From NCBI RefSeq assembly GCF_009834125.1, contig NZ_CP047146.1, positions 6,503,501 through 6,567,500 on the forward strand: a DNA stretch of 64,000 nt, in the 5' to 3' direction. The translations under genes and the position numbers were made by a program. Source of the DNA: Streptomyces sp. GS7. Lineage in GTDB: Bacteria; Actinomycetota; Actinomycetes; Streptomycetales; Streptomycetaceae. Below are positions 9,069-17,538 of the stretch, one piece after another. The notes below the pieces were generated by a model. The model was not told the DNA's origin and made no database searches. It saw only the letters and a program-made list of their open reading frames with translations. The first letter of the stretch is position 1. Every line of letters starts with the position of its first letter.

Positions 9069-9690
9069 AGGTCGTTGTAGCTGTCATCGCCGCGCCGGCC
9101 CACCGCGGGCAGGACCTGGCTGGGGCCCTTGGGGTCCACCGCGATCTCGTTGGCGATGTTCTTGTACGGCGCACTCGGGTCATCGGCCCTGGCACCGCCC
9201 GGCAGAGAGTCCGGGTTCGGGGCGAACTCCAGCTTCCACAGCCCGGACAGCTTCGTTGCCGAGTGGGACCACACGCCACGGCTGGTGGCGGCCCACTTCG
9301 GCGAGTCCGCGAAAGGCCAGGTAGTTGCGGGGGTCACGTTCGTAGGGGGCTGAGCCTGCGGGTAGCCGGACGGCCATGAGATGGCGCGCTCGATCACCCG
9401 ACGACGACGTCGCCGTCCCCATCGCCGGACAGACTCGATGCCCGTCCTCGGTCACCATCGAGTAGAACGGCCCAACGTAGCCATCGCGATGGCACACGCG
9501 ACGATCACACCGCGGCTACCCACGTTCTCCGGCCCGAACCGGCCCAGTTGCGGGATGGGCGGATGCTGCGTCGGCAGTTCCACCATCTCGCCGTCGACCA
9601 GCGTGGCCTGCTCCGGCCAGGGAGTCTCGTCCACCAGCCACCGTCGCTCGACCGTCGGGCCTCTGCGGGTGCGGGGCATGCGCAGCGTAG
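9064..9690 (-). pseudogene. Decayed gene of unknown function, several frames
   Basis: On the minus strand three overlapping frames each carry protein-like sequence that could form one older gene. From 9679 comes WLVDETPWPEQATLVDGEMV and GRFGPENVGSRGV; then near 9490 DGYVGPFYSMVTEDGHRV; then from about 9360 WAATSRGVWSHSATKLSGLW up to VGRRGDDSYNDLY, ending at the IS1380 breakpoint near 9064. Reading them as one gene needs at least two frameshifts. I recognise no domain. The reading is tentative. Confidence 0.4.
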
Positions 9691-9888
9691 TGCTGTCCTC
9701 ACCCTCGGGCGGTGTGCAGCGGTCCGTAGATACGTTCCGACGCCAGTTCCGTCAAGTGGATCGCAGGAAACCACAAAAGGTGGCAACTAACGACCGAATA
9801 GTTGCGTCACATGTGCAGAGTTGTTCGACTAAACGACCATCCCTGACTGTGTCATGGGGATGGAACACGGGGTTTCGAGGGAGAAGGT
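9691..9888. other. Leader region of the graspetide locus
   Basis: No gene is visible. Bases 9775-9860 are distinctly richer in A/T than the surroundings, as expected for a promoter of the following two-gene unit. No clear -35/-10 pair or long palindrome was found. The XRE-type regulator often seen next to such loci is absent. Confidence 0.5.
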
Positions 9889-10080
9889 ATGCGACCGTTT
9901 GCGTTGAGCTACGCCCGTCCGGCGGTGAAGCCGGAGGCTGTCACTCCGTACACCTACGACGCCACGCGGCAACTCAACGTCCTGCCCGACGGGCGCCCGG
10001 CCACGAGCAGCCGACTGGTCCTGCTTGCTACCAGCACCACTGCCTCCACCGCCGGTTCCAAGACCCACTTCGACGACTGA
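9889..10080 (+). CDS. tgmA: Precursor peptide of an ATP-grasp-modified RiPP (graspetide)
   Basis: A 63-residue peptide with a conserved leader (RPFALSYARP at 2-11, PYTYDATRQLNVLPDGRP at 20-37) and a short C-terminal core rich in Ser/Thr that ends THFDD. This matches the putative ATP-grasp target RiPP family of actinomycetes, whose members include the fuscimiditide precursor. In graspetides the ATP-grasp enzyme joins Thr/Ser hydroxyls or Lys amines to Asp/Glu side chains; here Thr48, Ser49, Thr50, Thr51, Ser53, Thr54, Ser57, Lys58 and Thr59 are possible donors, with Asp62 and Asp63 as acceptors. A GGGAGAAGGT ribosome binding site precedes the ATG. The maturase starts 6 bases after the stop. 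Confidence 0.88.
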   Translation: MRPFALSYARPAVKPEAVTPYTYDATRQLNVLPDGRPATSSRLVLLATSTTASTAGSKTHFDD

Positions 10081-10086
10081 ACGTCG

Positions 10087-11016
10087 ATGACCGTTCTGGT
10101 CCTCACCTGTGAGGAAGACCTGACCGCGGACATGGTCGTCGCGAACCTGCACGACCTCGGTGTCCCGCTCGTCCGCCTCGATCCTGCCGATCTGCCCGGC
10201 AGGATCGACCTCTCGGCGGAATACGTCGGCAAGGGCTTCCATGGCTACCTCAAGACGAACGAACGCATGGTGAGCCTGAGCAGCCTGCGTTCGGTGTGGG
10301 TCCGCCGGCCCGGTACACCGGGTAGTCGCGCGGCGGAACAGTCGACGTGGCTCACCGAGGAGTCCGAGCAGGCGCTCTACGGCATGCTCACCGCCACCCG
10401 GGCCCGCTGGATGAACCACCCCGCGGCGGCCAGACAGGCCCGGTACAAGCCCTGGCAGCTCCATACCGCCCAGGAGAGCGGCTTCGTCGTGCCCGCCACG
10501 CTGATCACCTCGTTCCCCGCGGTCGCGCGTCAGTTCGCCGCCACGTACCAGGATCTCGTGGTCAAGTCGGTGTCCGGGAAGCACCCGGGCGACCCTCCGA
10601 TGGTGCTGCCCACCACCCGTATCAGCCCCGACGCGGACTTCACCGCTGTCGCGGCCGGCCCGACCCTGCTCCAGCAGCACGTCCGCAAACAGGCCGACAT
10701 CCGGCTGACCTGTGTCGACGGTCGACTCTTCGCCGCCCGCAAGGAGGCCGACCCCGACGAGGTGGACAGCCGCTTCACGGAGAACGGCGCCTGGAAGCCC
10801 GCCGAGGTCCCCGACCTCGTCCGCCGGTCGGTGGCCGCCTATATGAGCGCCGCCCAACTCGCCTACGGAGCATTCGACTTCGCCGAGGACGGCAGTGGGA
10901 CCTGGTGGTTCCTCGAATGCAACCAGGGCGGCCAGTTCGGTTTCATCCAGCTCGACACCGACCAGCCCATCACCCAGGCCCTCGCCGCCTGGCTGGCGGC
11001 GGCTCCCCTCGCCTGA
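10087..11016 (+). CDS. tgmB: ATP-grasp RiPP maturase (graspetide synthetase)
   Basis: The protein has 309 residues with a full ATP-grasp fold: an N-terminal pre-ATP-grasp domain, a nucleotide-binding central part with VVKSVSGKHPG (about 158-168) and DGRLFAARKEAD (211-222), and the metal/ATP site DFAEDG and FLECNQGGQF (264-284; Glu277, Asn279). It belongs to the MvdD-like peptide maturase group that makes side-chain esters or amides in a co-encoded precursor. The gene is 6 bases downstream of the precursor and clearly co-transcribed. Related loci normally have a third gene, a protein-isoaspartate-type methyltransferase; none is seen in the 800 bases downstream, so the product may lack aspartimide formation. 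Confidence 0.9.
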   Translation: MTVLVLTCEEDLTADMVVANLHDLGVPLVRLDPADLPGRIDLSAEYVGKGFHGYLKTNERMVSLSSLRSVWVRRPGTPGSRAAEQSTWLTEESEQALYGMLTATRARWMNHPAAARQARYKPWQLHTAQESGFVVPATLITSFPAVARQFAATYQDLVVKSVSGKHPGDPPMVLPTTRISPDADFTAVAAGPTLLQQHVRKQADIRLTCVDGRLFAARKEADPDEVDSRFTENGAWKPAEVPDLVRRSVAAYMSAAQLAYGAFDFAEDGSGTWWFLECNQGGQFGFIQLDTDQPITQALAAWLAAAPLA

Positions 11017-11816
11017 GGCCATGACCAGCCGTCAGGAGGTCTGCCGCGACCCCTGCGGCGAGGCCACCGGACCGTCCACCTCTTCTCGGTGCCGCCGATC
11101 GGCCTGGTCTCCTCTGCCGACTGGTGCCGTCCCCAGCCGGAACGGACACCACTCGGCGTCTTCACCGGCTTCCTCTGAGGATGCCCTGGCCTTCAGGCCA
11201 GGGAGGAATCGGACTCCTGCGGATCAGGACAGAGGAAGATGAATCACCGTCGGGGCGATTCCATCGCGCATCCGCCGCGGTGGTGAGGCGACCCACGGTG
11301 ATCACCGCGCCCAGTACATGTCCAGGCCGCCGTGCCCATGCACGTTCAGCTGCTCCCGGGCCCTCCCCCACGTCTCGCTGCCCCTGATCACGCGCCGCCG
11401 GCCTGGCAGCTGTCGCCCTCCCTTGCCGCTGCCGGCGCCGCGGCCCGGCAATCAAGTAGCGGATGCCAAGATCCGGACCGTGCACGGACCACCGCTCTCC
11501 CGACGGCAGTCACAGCCGCCATTGCAGCAGGTCGGCGCCACCATGAGCGCTGTACCACCAGCAGGCCAAGAACCTGCTGGGCGCCCCACACATGTGGGCG
11601 AGCAAGGCCGCTCGGCACCACGAAATTCCCGGCAACCTGCCACACTCGCGTAGCCAGCAGACCATCCGACCAGCGACGCAAAGCGCCTGACGCTCCATCA
11701 GAATGGGCGTCACGAGCGTCATTTCAGCGTCGAGACCTCGCCCGTAACGCCCGCACCGCACATAATGCGCACACACGAAACCGCAGGTAAGGAGCTCTTC
11801 GCGGCCCGTTCAAGGA
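11017..11816. other. Gene-poor scar region after the graspetide locus
   Basis: These 800 bases hold no convincing gene. Short frames occur on both strands but lack motifs and coding-like composition. The region contains the 11184-11203 hairpin that looks like an IS605-type end. Near 11690-11735 there are several small TGACGCT/AGCGTCA inverted repeats, and at 11779 begins a copy of an RNA-methyltransferase gene end. It is best read as layered debris of insertions and deletions. Confidence 0.6.
11184..11203. repeat. Perfect hairpin resembling the right end of an IS605/TnpB element
   Basis: CCCTGGCC-TTCA-GGCCAGGG forms an 8-bp stem with a 4-base loop, preceded by GAGGATG and followed by AGGAATC. 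The CC(N)GCCTTCAGGGC-type hairpin next to GAGGAT is the usual last hairpin of actinobacterial IS200/IS605 elements with tnpB, where it also ends the guide RNA. No tnpB gene is left upstream. It could equally serve as the terminator of the graspetide operon. Confidence 0.45.
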
Positions 11817-11832
11817 TCACAACACACGCCAC
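11779..11832 (-). repeat. Left 54-bp copy of an RNA methyltransferase gene end (att-like)
   Basis: Read on the minus strand this encodes VACVVILERAAKSS, the C-terminus of TrmA/RumA-type class I RNA methyltransferases, but the stop codon is replaced by TTA. It aligns without gaps to 20691-20744 with 42 of 54 bases identical. Most differences fall three bases apart, at codon third positions. It directly adjoins the broken end of the DUF262 gene. Confidence 0.7.
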
Positions 11833-12149
11833 GTCGCTTCGTTCTGCGGGGACGGCGCGAGCACGACGGAGCCGAGGAAATGCGTGCTCGCCGACGCACC
11901 GGAGTCCAGGAGTTCGGCCTGTTCGAGGATGTCGTTCCACAGCTGAGCGAGCTGCTTCTCCGACCAGGAGTATGTGCGCTGGTAGAGCGGGACCTGGAAC
12001 TGCTGGGTCCGGCCCTGCATCAGGTCGGCGAAGACGGTCTCTTTGGCCTGCACGGAGGTTCTCGTCGGAGGTCGGGCGGTCCGGGACGGGACGGGTACGA
12101 CTGGTGACGAAAGGACGATCTGTCTCTGGGCAACTGCGCCCTTCCTCAT
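11817..12149 (-). pseudogene. Truncated DUF262 (GmrS-like) gene following jetD
   Basis: The frame encodes the first part of a DUF262 domain: AKETVFADLMQG ... QFQVPLYQRTYSWSEKQLAQ ... STHFLGSVVLAPSP. It stops just before the DGQQR motif that full-length DUF262/GmrSD type IV restriction proteins need for nucleotide use, so it should be inactive. The ATG at 12149 overlaps the jetD stop codon as ATGA, making this the fifth gene of the Wadjet operon. A GTG at 12053 fits the usual DUF262 start better, and the 32 residues before it look unconserved. The break coincides with the left 54-bp repeat, which implies that recombination there removed the rest of the gene. Confidence 0.7.
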
Positions 12150-13390
12150 CCGAGGTCGGACAGCAGGTCGTCCAGGACCGCTTCCTCCTCCACCCGCACG
12201 CCTGAATCCGCCAACGCGCCCGCCAGGTCCGGGTCCCAGGGGGCGTCGGCCCGCGCCCCGGTGAGCGGCGGGCCGGCGGGCAGGGTGCGCACCGCGGCAC
12301 GATAGTGGGCGGCGGTATAGCGCCAGGGACTCCAGGGGACGCGGCGTAGCAGGGCGGCCGCGATGCGCAGGCCTCCCCAGTCAAAGTCCCCGTGGTAGCA
12401 CAAACCGGTGCCGTGTGTGTGGAGGTGGTGCAGGAGGGTGAGGGCAGCGGCGGACGGCTGCCCCTGGAGGCAGACCAGGGGTGCGGAATCCGCGCCGTAC
12501 GTGTCGGCGGCAGCGGCGAGCACAGCCGGGTTTTCGCAGATCCAGACCGCCGGCGGTGCTGAGGCAGGCGGGTGCCGGATCAGCTGCCGCAGGGTCAGTA
12601 CGGCGGGCTCGCCCTCGTCGGCCATCCAGTCCAGGGCTGGTGTGCCCGGCAGATTGAGGGTGAGCACGGTCGAGGAGAGTTCGTCACGCAGCAGTCCCGC
12701 CGAAGCCCACACCTCACGCCGCCACTGCGCGCCGCTGCCGTCCGGAAAGCCGGTCAGAGCCCGGACACCGGAGAGCGTGAGACTGCACAGCGGGGTTCCG
12801 TCATCCAATGCGTGTGCGTTGCCCAGCAGTTGGGACGAGAAGGTCGGCAGCGACACCGGCGGTTCCGCCGGGAGCGCGCGCAGTGCGGTCGCGGCCCGGC
12901 TGAGCAGGTCGGCCGCCGCGGCGGGGGTGCCGGCGAGGCGGCGTACCAGTCCGTCGCTCCGGAGCCGGTCGACCCAGGCATGGAGAGCAGGGACCTCCTC
13001 CGCCAGAGCCTCCACAGGGAGGTACGCCTCCTGCCATGCCCGCTGTTCCTCGGCGCGAGCCGGGCCGAGGAGTCTGACCGGACCGGTGAGCGCGACCACG
13101 GCCGCAGCCAGCCCTGCAGGGCTGATGCCGGAGCGGCGCAGGAGGTCGTCCACCGCGTCGAGCCGCACAGACAAGGACCGTCCACTGCCAGGAGCCCGCC
13201 CCAACAGCCTTTCGGCCGCTTCTCGTTGCTCTGCGGTCGGCGCGCTCAGAAGAACCGGTCCGGTGAGCGGCTGCTCACGCTCCAGGCGCCGGCGTGCACG
13301 GTCGACCAACCAGTCGAGTCCGGGGTCCCCCAGCAACCGGCGCAGCCGTACGTTGTCGGCGGTCACGGCGGGGTCGGGTGTCAGTTCCAC
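12146..13390 (-). CDS. jetD: Wadjet type II nuclease subunit JetD (DUF3323/DUF2399, Toprim)
   Basis: The 414-residue protein belongs to the TIGR02679 family. The N-terminal half is the DUF3323-type domain. The C-terminal half is a Toprim fold with Glu286 in VWICENPAVL and Asp335/Asp337 in YHGDFDWGG, the expected metal-binding residues. In Wadjet, JetD cuts the circular plasmid DNA once the JetABC motor has extruded it. The gene starts 10 bases inside the end of jetC, so the two are translationally coupled. All key residues are present, so the subunit looks functional. Confidence 0.92.
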   Translation of the reverse strand: MELTPDPAVTADNVRLRRLLGDPGLDWLVDRARRRLEREQPLTGPVLLSAPTAEQREAAERLLGRAPGSGRSLSVRLDAVDDLLRRSGISPAGLAAAVVALTGPVRLLGPARAEEQRAWQEAYLPVEALAEEVPALHAWVDRLRSDGLVRRLAGTPAAAADLLSRAATALRALPAEPPVSLPTFSSQLLGNAHALDDGTPLCSLTLSGVRALTGFPDGSGAQWRREVWASAGLLRDELSSTVLTLNLPGTPALDWMADEGEPAVLTLRQLIRHPPASAPPAVWICENPAVLAAAADTYGADSAPLVCLQGQPSAAALTLLHHLHTHGTGLCYHGDFDWGGLRIAAALLRRVPWSPWRYTAAHYRAAVRTLPAGPPLTGARADAPWDPDLAGALADSGVRVEEEAVLDDLLSDLG

Positions 13391-16300
13391 AGTGGCTCCG
13401 CTCCGGCAGGTGCTTCGGCGCTGGGCCGGGGGATCTGGTGATACTCAGGCCGCACCGGCTCCGGACCGCGCAGCCGCCGAGTGCCGTCCCATTCCCAGCG
13501 AGTGACGAGCACCGCCGCGACCTCATCGATCCGCGACAGCTGGGCGATGGCGATGCCGGGCACCTGGGGGTAGCAAGCCCACTCGCGTTCACTGGTCATC
13601 ACGACGTCGAGGTCGAAGGCATGCAGCAACCCGAGGCACTTGGCGCGCGAGTCGTCGTCCACTCCCGCGAACGCCTCGTCGAGGGTGACCAGTCGCGGCG
13701 CGTGCGGGCTGCCCGCGCTTGCGTAGTGGGAGGACGCGGCGGCGAACAGCGGCACGGAAACGGCCAGCACCCGCTCGCCGCCCGACGCGGGCCCCGTGGC
13801 CGGAACCCAACGGCCCTGCTGGTGCCGCTCGACCCCGAATTCATGCCAGGTGCGGTAGTCGAGTGCCGCGGTGAGGTGCTCCAGCCAGCTGCCCGATGCG
13901 TCGTCGGCGTGCTGGCGCGCGATCTGCTCCTGGAGGAACTCACCTACGGCTGCCCGGTCTTCGACGGTCCAGATGTCGGCCGACCTGCGCAACCGATCCC
14001 TGGCCTGAGCGAGCCCCGCGGGGGCCTTGCGGGAGGCTCGCCATACCAGCCTCAGCCGCATGCCGGTCGAGGTCGGCCGCTCCTCCAGCTCGACGTTCAT
14101 GTCCCGCACCTGCCGTTCGGCCGCGCCGATCAGCTCCTGGAGCGTGCCCGCGACCTCGGTGACCAGGTGGGTTTCCAAGATCTCCCGCTCCCGTGCGGAC
14201 AGGATGCGTGCGAGTTCGCCGACCTCGGCAGCCAGCGCGTCGGCCAGTTCCGGTACTGCGCGTTCGCGGCCCTGGTAGACGATGTCGACGACCATCCCGT
14301 CCTCCACCATCCGGGCGGAGGCGCGGTGCCCGTGCCGGGACAGCGTGTCCTGGAGGGTTTTGAGTTCCTCGCTGAGCCGACGTTGCACCCGCTCCCAAGC
14401 GCTGTCGGAGTCGTCGGTGGCGGACAGGCCCGCGTCGATGCCGCGAGCCAACGCGATGGCGGGGGTGGCTGCCCAAGCCTCGCCATCTGCGGCGGGCACC
14501 CGGATGTCGGGCAGAGCCACGCCCATCAGACCGGTCTCCGTGAACCGCTGAAGCGCGGCGATGGCCTCCGTGCGCGCCTCAGCCGCCTCCCTGAGCCCTT
14601 CGTGCAACTGCTCAATACGACCTTCGGCCTTACCAGCCGCCCGATCGGCTTCGGCATGGCGCTTACGGCTGAGACGCTGCTCGTTCTCGCAGGTGCGCAA
14701 CGCCTCCGCGGTCTGTGCCAGCATGCGCTGGAGTTCGGCGACGGCGGCGCCGACCGTGGCGCGCAAGGTGGTGAAGCGTTCGTCGGCGGCTGCCGCCTCG
14801 CTCTCCGCCTCCTTCGCGCGAGCCGCGAGCTCTGCGGCTCGCTCCGCGGCCTGGCCGGCCTCGGTGCGTTCGTCGTCCGCCTGGCCGGCCGCCTCGCCGC
14901 GCTCACGCAATGCGGGCCAGAGAGCGGCCAGCACCTCGGCGAGCGAACCGAGAGCGTCGCGCACCGCGGACAGCCCTTCCTGATCGGCGGGCAGCCTCAG
15001 ATCCTCGGCGGTCCGGGCGAGTTCGGCCGCGGCCGCCTCGCTCTGCTCAGTCGCCTCCCGCAGGGCAGCGGCCCGCTCCGCGCGCCGCGTGCTGATCCGG
15101 TGCAAGGACGCGGCGGCGGCCGTCACCCGAGCATGCGCCCGGGCGAGGGCACCTTCGTCGGGCACCTCCGCCACCTCGGCATCGAGGACGCGACGGCGGG
15201 CTGCCACGGTGGCGGCCAGGTCCGCGACGGCTGCCGACTCCTCCTGAACCTGGTCGAGTTCGGCACGGAGGGCAGCCATACGAGTCCGCCGGGCGGCTTC
15301 CCGCGCGCCCTCACCGATGTATTCAGCGGTGGCCTTGGCCCACCGGCCGGTGAGCGCACCGACCCGGAAGCGTCCATCCACAGCCGCCCAGGTTCCGGTT
15401 TCACCTTCCGGCTCGACGGCCGCCTCTCCGGCCCGTCCGACACCGATCGCGGCGAGCAGGTGGGCCACCGTGCCCTCACCCACGGCTGCGGCATCGGCGT
15501 CCTCGTGGTCCACCGCGGGGCGCAGCAGCCCCGCGAGTGACGCGCCCCGTACCGGACCCGACGCAGGGGCGAGCAGTACGTCATGGCTGTCGGCCGCGAG
15601 CACCACGCCATCGGGGAGTACCCAGGCGTCCAACAACCCGGACGCCTCCAAGGCTGCCTCCAGACCGGCGCGTTCCCCGTCGGGGAGGCCGTCCTGGAAG
15701 TCCACCAGTCTCCACAGGGGGGCGCCCGTCAGCCGCTCACGCAGACCGGGGGTGCGCGTGGACGGCGGCTGCGGCGGACGCCGCCCACCGGCCTCCAGCG
15801 CGGCCAGTTCCTGCCGCAGTCTGTCGGCCTGCTCGGTGAGTGCGCTCCGGCGCCGCGCGGCCTCGGCGGCCTGCTCGGCCAGGCGCGCGGATGCGGCACT
15901 GTGGGCACGCGCGGCCTCGGTCCGCGCCGGGTAGGAGCCGTCGAGACGGCCCACCCACTCCTGCAGTTCGTCCAGCAGCCCGGTCTCATCCGGATAGGCG
16001 AGTTCGGTCCAGCCACGGGCACGGGTACGGACCTCGTCGAGCAGTGCCCGGCCGGCGTGCGCCACCTCCTCCTCGGCCAGGCTCAGCTCAGCCGCGGCCG
16101 CGCCCCGGTCGGCATCGGCCTCATCGAGCCGGAAGGCTCGCTTGCGCCGTTCCTCCGCAGCACGGGCGGCTGCCTGGGCAAGGCTCTCCACATGGGTGAG
16201 AGCACGTCGGCCCCGCTCCACGGACTGTTCGACGGAGCCGCGCAGTTCGCCCCCGGTGAGCCCGTCCTCCCCGGGCAGGGCGACCCGGGCCGCGGCGGCC

Positions 16301-17538
16301 GCCTCGCCCGCCTGCCGATAGGTGTCCTTGACGTGCTGCTCCGCCACCCGCAGACGATTTTCGGCCGCACCGAGCCGATCCAGGCTCCTGGTGTGCAGTC
16401 GCAGTGCCTGGTCCCGGTCGCTCCGCGCACGTTCCGCGGCGTGCGCCGTGCGGTCCGTCTCGCGGTGCGCCTGGTCGAGATCCTTGGCGCTGCGCATCTC
16501 GGGGCCTTCGCGCAGAGCGGCGTCCTGGGCACGCAGCCTGCTCTGCTGTTCCTCCAGCGTGCGGGTCGACTCCGCCGCGGCCTCCCGCTCCTCCTCGGCC
16601 TTGGCCTGTTGGGCCTGCGCCTCGGCGAGGTCCCGTTGGCGGTGCTCATAGCGGGAGTGCTCGACACGGGGCAGGCGGGCGCGGCGGCGAGTGGCGATAC
16701 GGGCGTAGCGCCGGTAGTGCTCCAGGAATTCGGCGGCGGCACGCTCGGCTGCGGAGGCAGCCGCCAGTTCGGCCTTCTCCTCGTCCAGCGAACGGAACGC
16801 CTCGGCCACGTCGGCGATGACTGCCTGGTCCACGGGTGGCAGGGCCTCGGTGAGCGCGCGGGAGAGGGCTCCCTCGTTGGGGCGCTTGGACAACTGGGGC
16901 TGGCGCAGCTGGACGAGCAGGTCGACCAGGGCGCCGTAGCGCTGCTCGCCGAGCCCAAAGAGCGCCTCGTCCACGGCTCTGCGGTAAGTCCTGGCCTGGT
17001 CGTACACCATGCCATGGCCACCGACGGCTTCGATGAGACGGTCCCGCGACAGAGCCGTGCCCGTCGCGTCGACAAGGCTGAGGAACCCCTCCGCGGTGGT
17101 GCCGGGGCCATGATGGACCCGTTGGCCGGTGACCGCGTACCAGTGCCGGGCGATACCGCGCCCGCTCACCGCCTTCAGTCCGCACAGCAGCGTGCGGAAG
17201 TGCGTTTCCCCGTTGGCCGGGTCGAGTCTGCCGAACTCGATCCAGGTGTAGCCGAGACGCTCGGAGTGCGGGTGGTCACCGCCGAGCAGGAGGTTCCATT
17301 CCATCCGTTTGCCGGGGTCGCCGTCCGGTTCCACCCGTCGCGGGCTCAGGTCGGCATCGAGCAGGAAGGGCAGGGTGAGCGCGAGCACCTTGGACTTGCC
17401 GGTGCCGTTGTTGCCGCGCAGCAGCAGACGCCCGTCGCGGAAGTGGAATTCCTCCACGTCGTAGTGGAAGAGATCGACGAGCCCGATCCGGAGGGGTTGC
17501 CAGCGGGTGCGGAGCGGTTCGGGGAGTGCGGTGGTCAC
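13381..17538 (-). CDS. jetC: Wadjet type II SMC-like ATPase JetC
   Basis: This very long protein (1385 residues) is an SMC/MukB-like ATPase of the TIGR02680 family. The Walker A motif GNNGTGKS is at 42-49. Long Ala/Glu/Arg-rich coiled coils run through the middle (about 245-560 and 740-1100) around a hinge-like section. The C-terminal head has the signature SGGER at 1252-1256 and Walker B LVTLDE at about 1283-1288. The protein forms the loop-extruding motor of the complex. It starts inside the last codon of jetB (ATGA overlap) and overlaps jetD at its end. Length and motifs are complete. Confidence 0.95.
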   Translation of the reverse strand: MTTALPEPLRTRWQPLRIGLVDLFHYDVEEFHFRDGRLLLRGNNGTGKSKVLALTLPFLLDADLSPRRVEPDGDPGKRMEWNLLLGGDHPHSERLGYTWIEFGRLDPANGETHFRTLLCGLKAVSGRGIARHWYAVTGQRVHHGPGTTAEGFLSLVDATGTALSRDRLIEAVGGHGMVYDQARTYRRAVDEALFGLGEQRYGALVDLLVQLRQPQLSKRPNEGALSRALTEALPPVDQAVIADVAEAFRSLDEEKAELAAASAAERAAAEFLEHYRRYARIATRRRARLPRVEHSRYEHRQRDLAEAQAQQAKAEEEREAAAESTRTLEEQQSRLRAQDAALREGPEMRSAKDLDQAHRETDRTAHAAERARSDRDQALRLHTRSLDRLGAAENRLRVAEQHVKDTYRQAGEAAAAARVALPGEDGLTGGELRGSVEQSVERGRRALTHVESLAQAAARAAEERRKRAFRLDEADADRGAAAAELSLAEEEVAHAGRALLDEVRTRARGWTELAYPDETGLLDELQEWVGRLDGSYPARTEAARAHSAASARLAEQAAEAARRRSALTEQADRLRQELAALEAGGRRPPQPPSTRTPGLRERLTGAPLWRLVDFQDGLPDGERAGLEAALEASGLLDAWVLPDGVVLAADSHDVLLAPASGPVRGASLAGLLRPAVDHEDADAAAVGEGTVAHLLAAIGVGRAGEAAVEPEGETGTWAAVDGRFRVGALTGRWAKATAEYIGEGAREAARRTRMAALRAELDQVQEESAAVADLAATVAARRRVLDAEVAEVPDEGALARAHARVTAAAASLHRISTRRAERAAALREATEQSEAAAAELARTAEDLRLPADQEGLSAVRDALGSLAEVLAALWPALRERGEAAGQADDERTEAGQAAERAAELAARAKEAESEAAAADERFTTLRATVGAAVAELQRMLAQTAEALRTCENEQRLSRKRHAEADRAAGKAEGRIEQLHEGLREAAEARTEAIAALQRFTETGLMGVALPDIRVPAADGEAWAATPAIALARGIDAGLSATDDSDSAWERVQRRLSEELKTLQDTLSRHGHRASARMVEDGMVVDIVYQGRERAVPELADALAAEVGELARILSAREREILETHLVTEVAGTLQELIGAAERQVRDMNVELEERPTSTGMRLRLVWRASRKAPAGLAQARDRLRRSADIWTVEDRAAVGEFLQEQIARQHADDASGSWLEHLTAALDYRTWHEFGVERHQQGRWVPATGPASGGERVLAVSVPLFAAASSHYASAGSPHAPRLVTLDEAFAGVDDDSRAKCLGLLHAFDLDVVMTSEREWACYPQVPGIAIAQLSRIDEVAAVLVTRWEWDGTRRLRGPEPVRPEYHQIPRPSAEAPAGAEPLWN

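Noticed and set aside
8395..11210. IS1380 fragment and the IS605-like hairpin as ends of one composite element carrying the graspetide locus
   Set aside because: They belong to unrelated IS families with different mechanisms, no matching terminal repeats were seen, and the debris between them looks older.
11510..11776. Possible small gene on the minus strand (88 codons)
   Set aside because: No motif, odd Cys/Trp content, no ribosome binding site, and it overlaps several other equally weak frames.
11817..12149. A functional GmrSD/DUF262 restriction system
   Set aside because: The protein ends before the DGQQR motif and lacks the DUF1524 nuclease part, so it cannot work alone.
13294..15540. 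A 748-codon open frame on the plus strand opposite jetC
   Set aside because: It is the mirror of the jetC coding strand in GC-rich DNA. The composition is Arg/Gly/Pro-rich and no motif or start signal supports it, while jetC has full SMC motifs.
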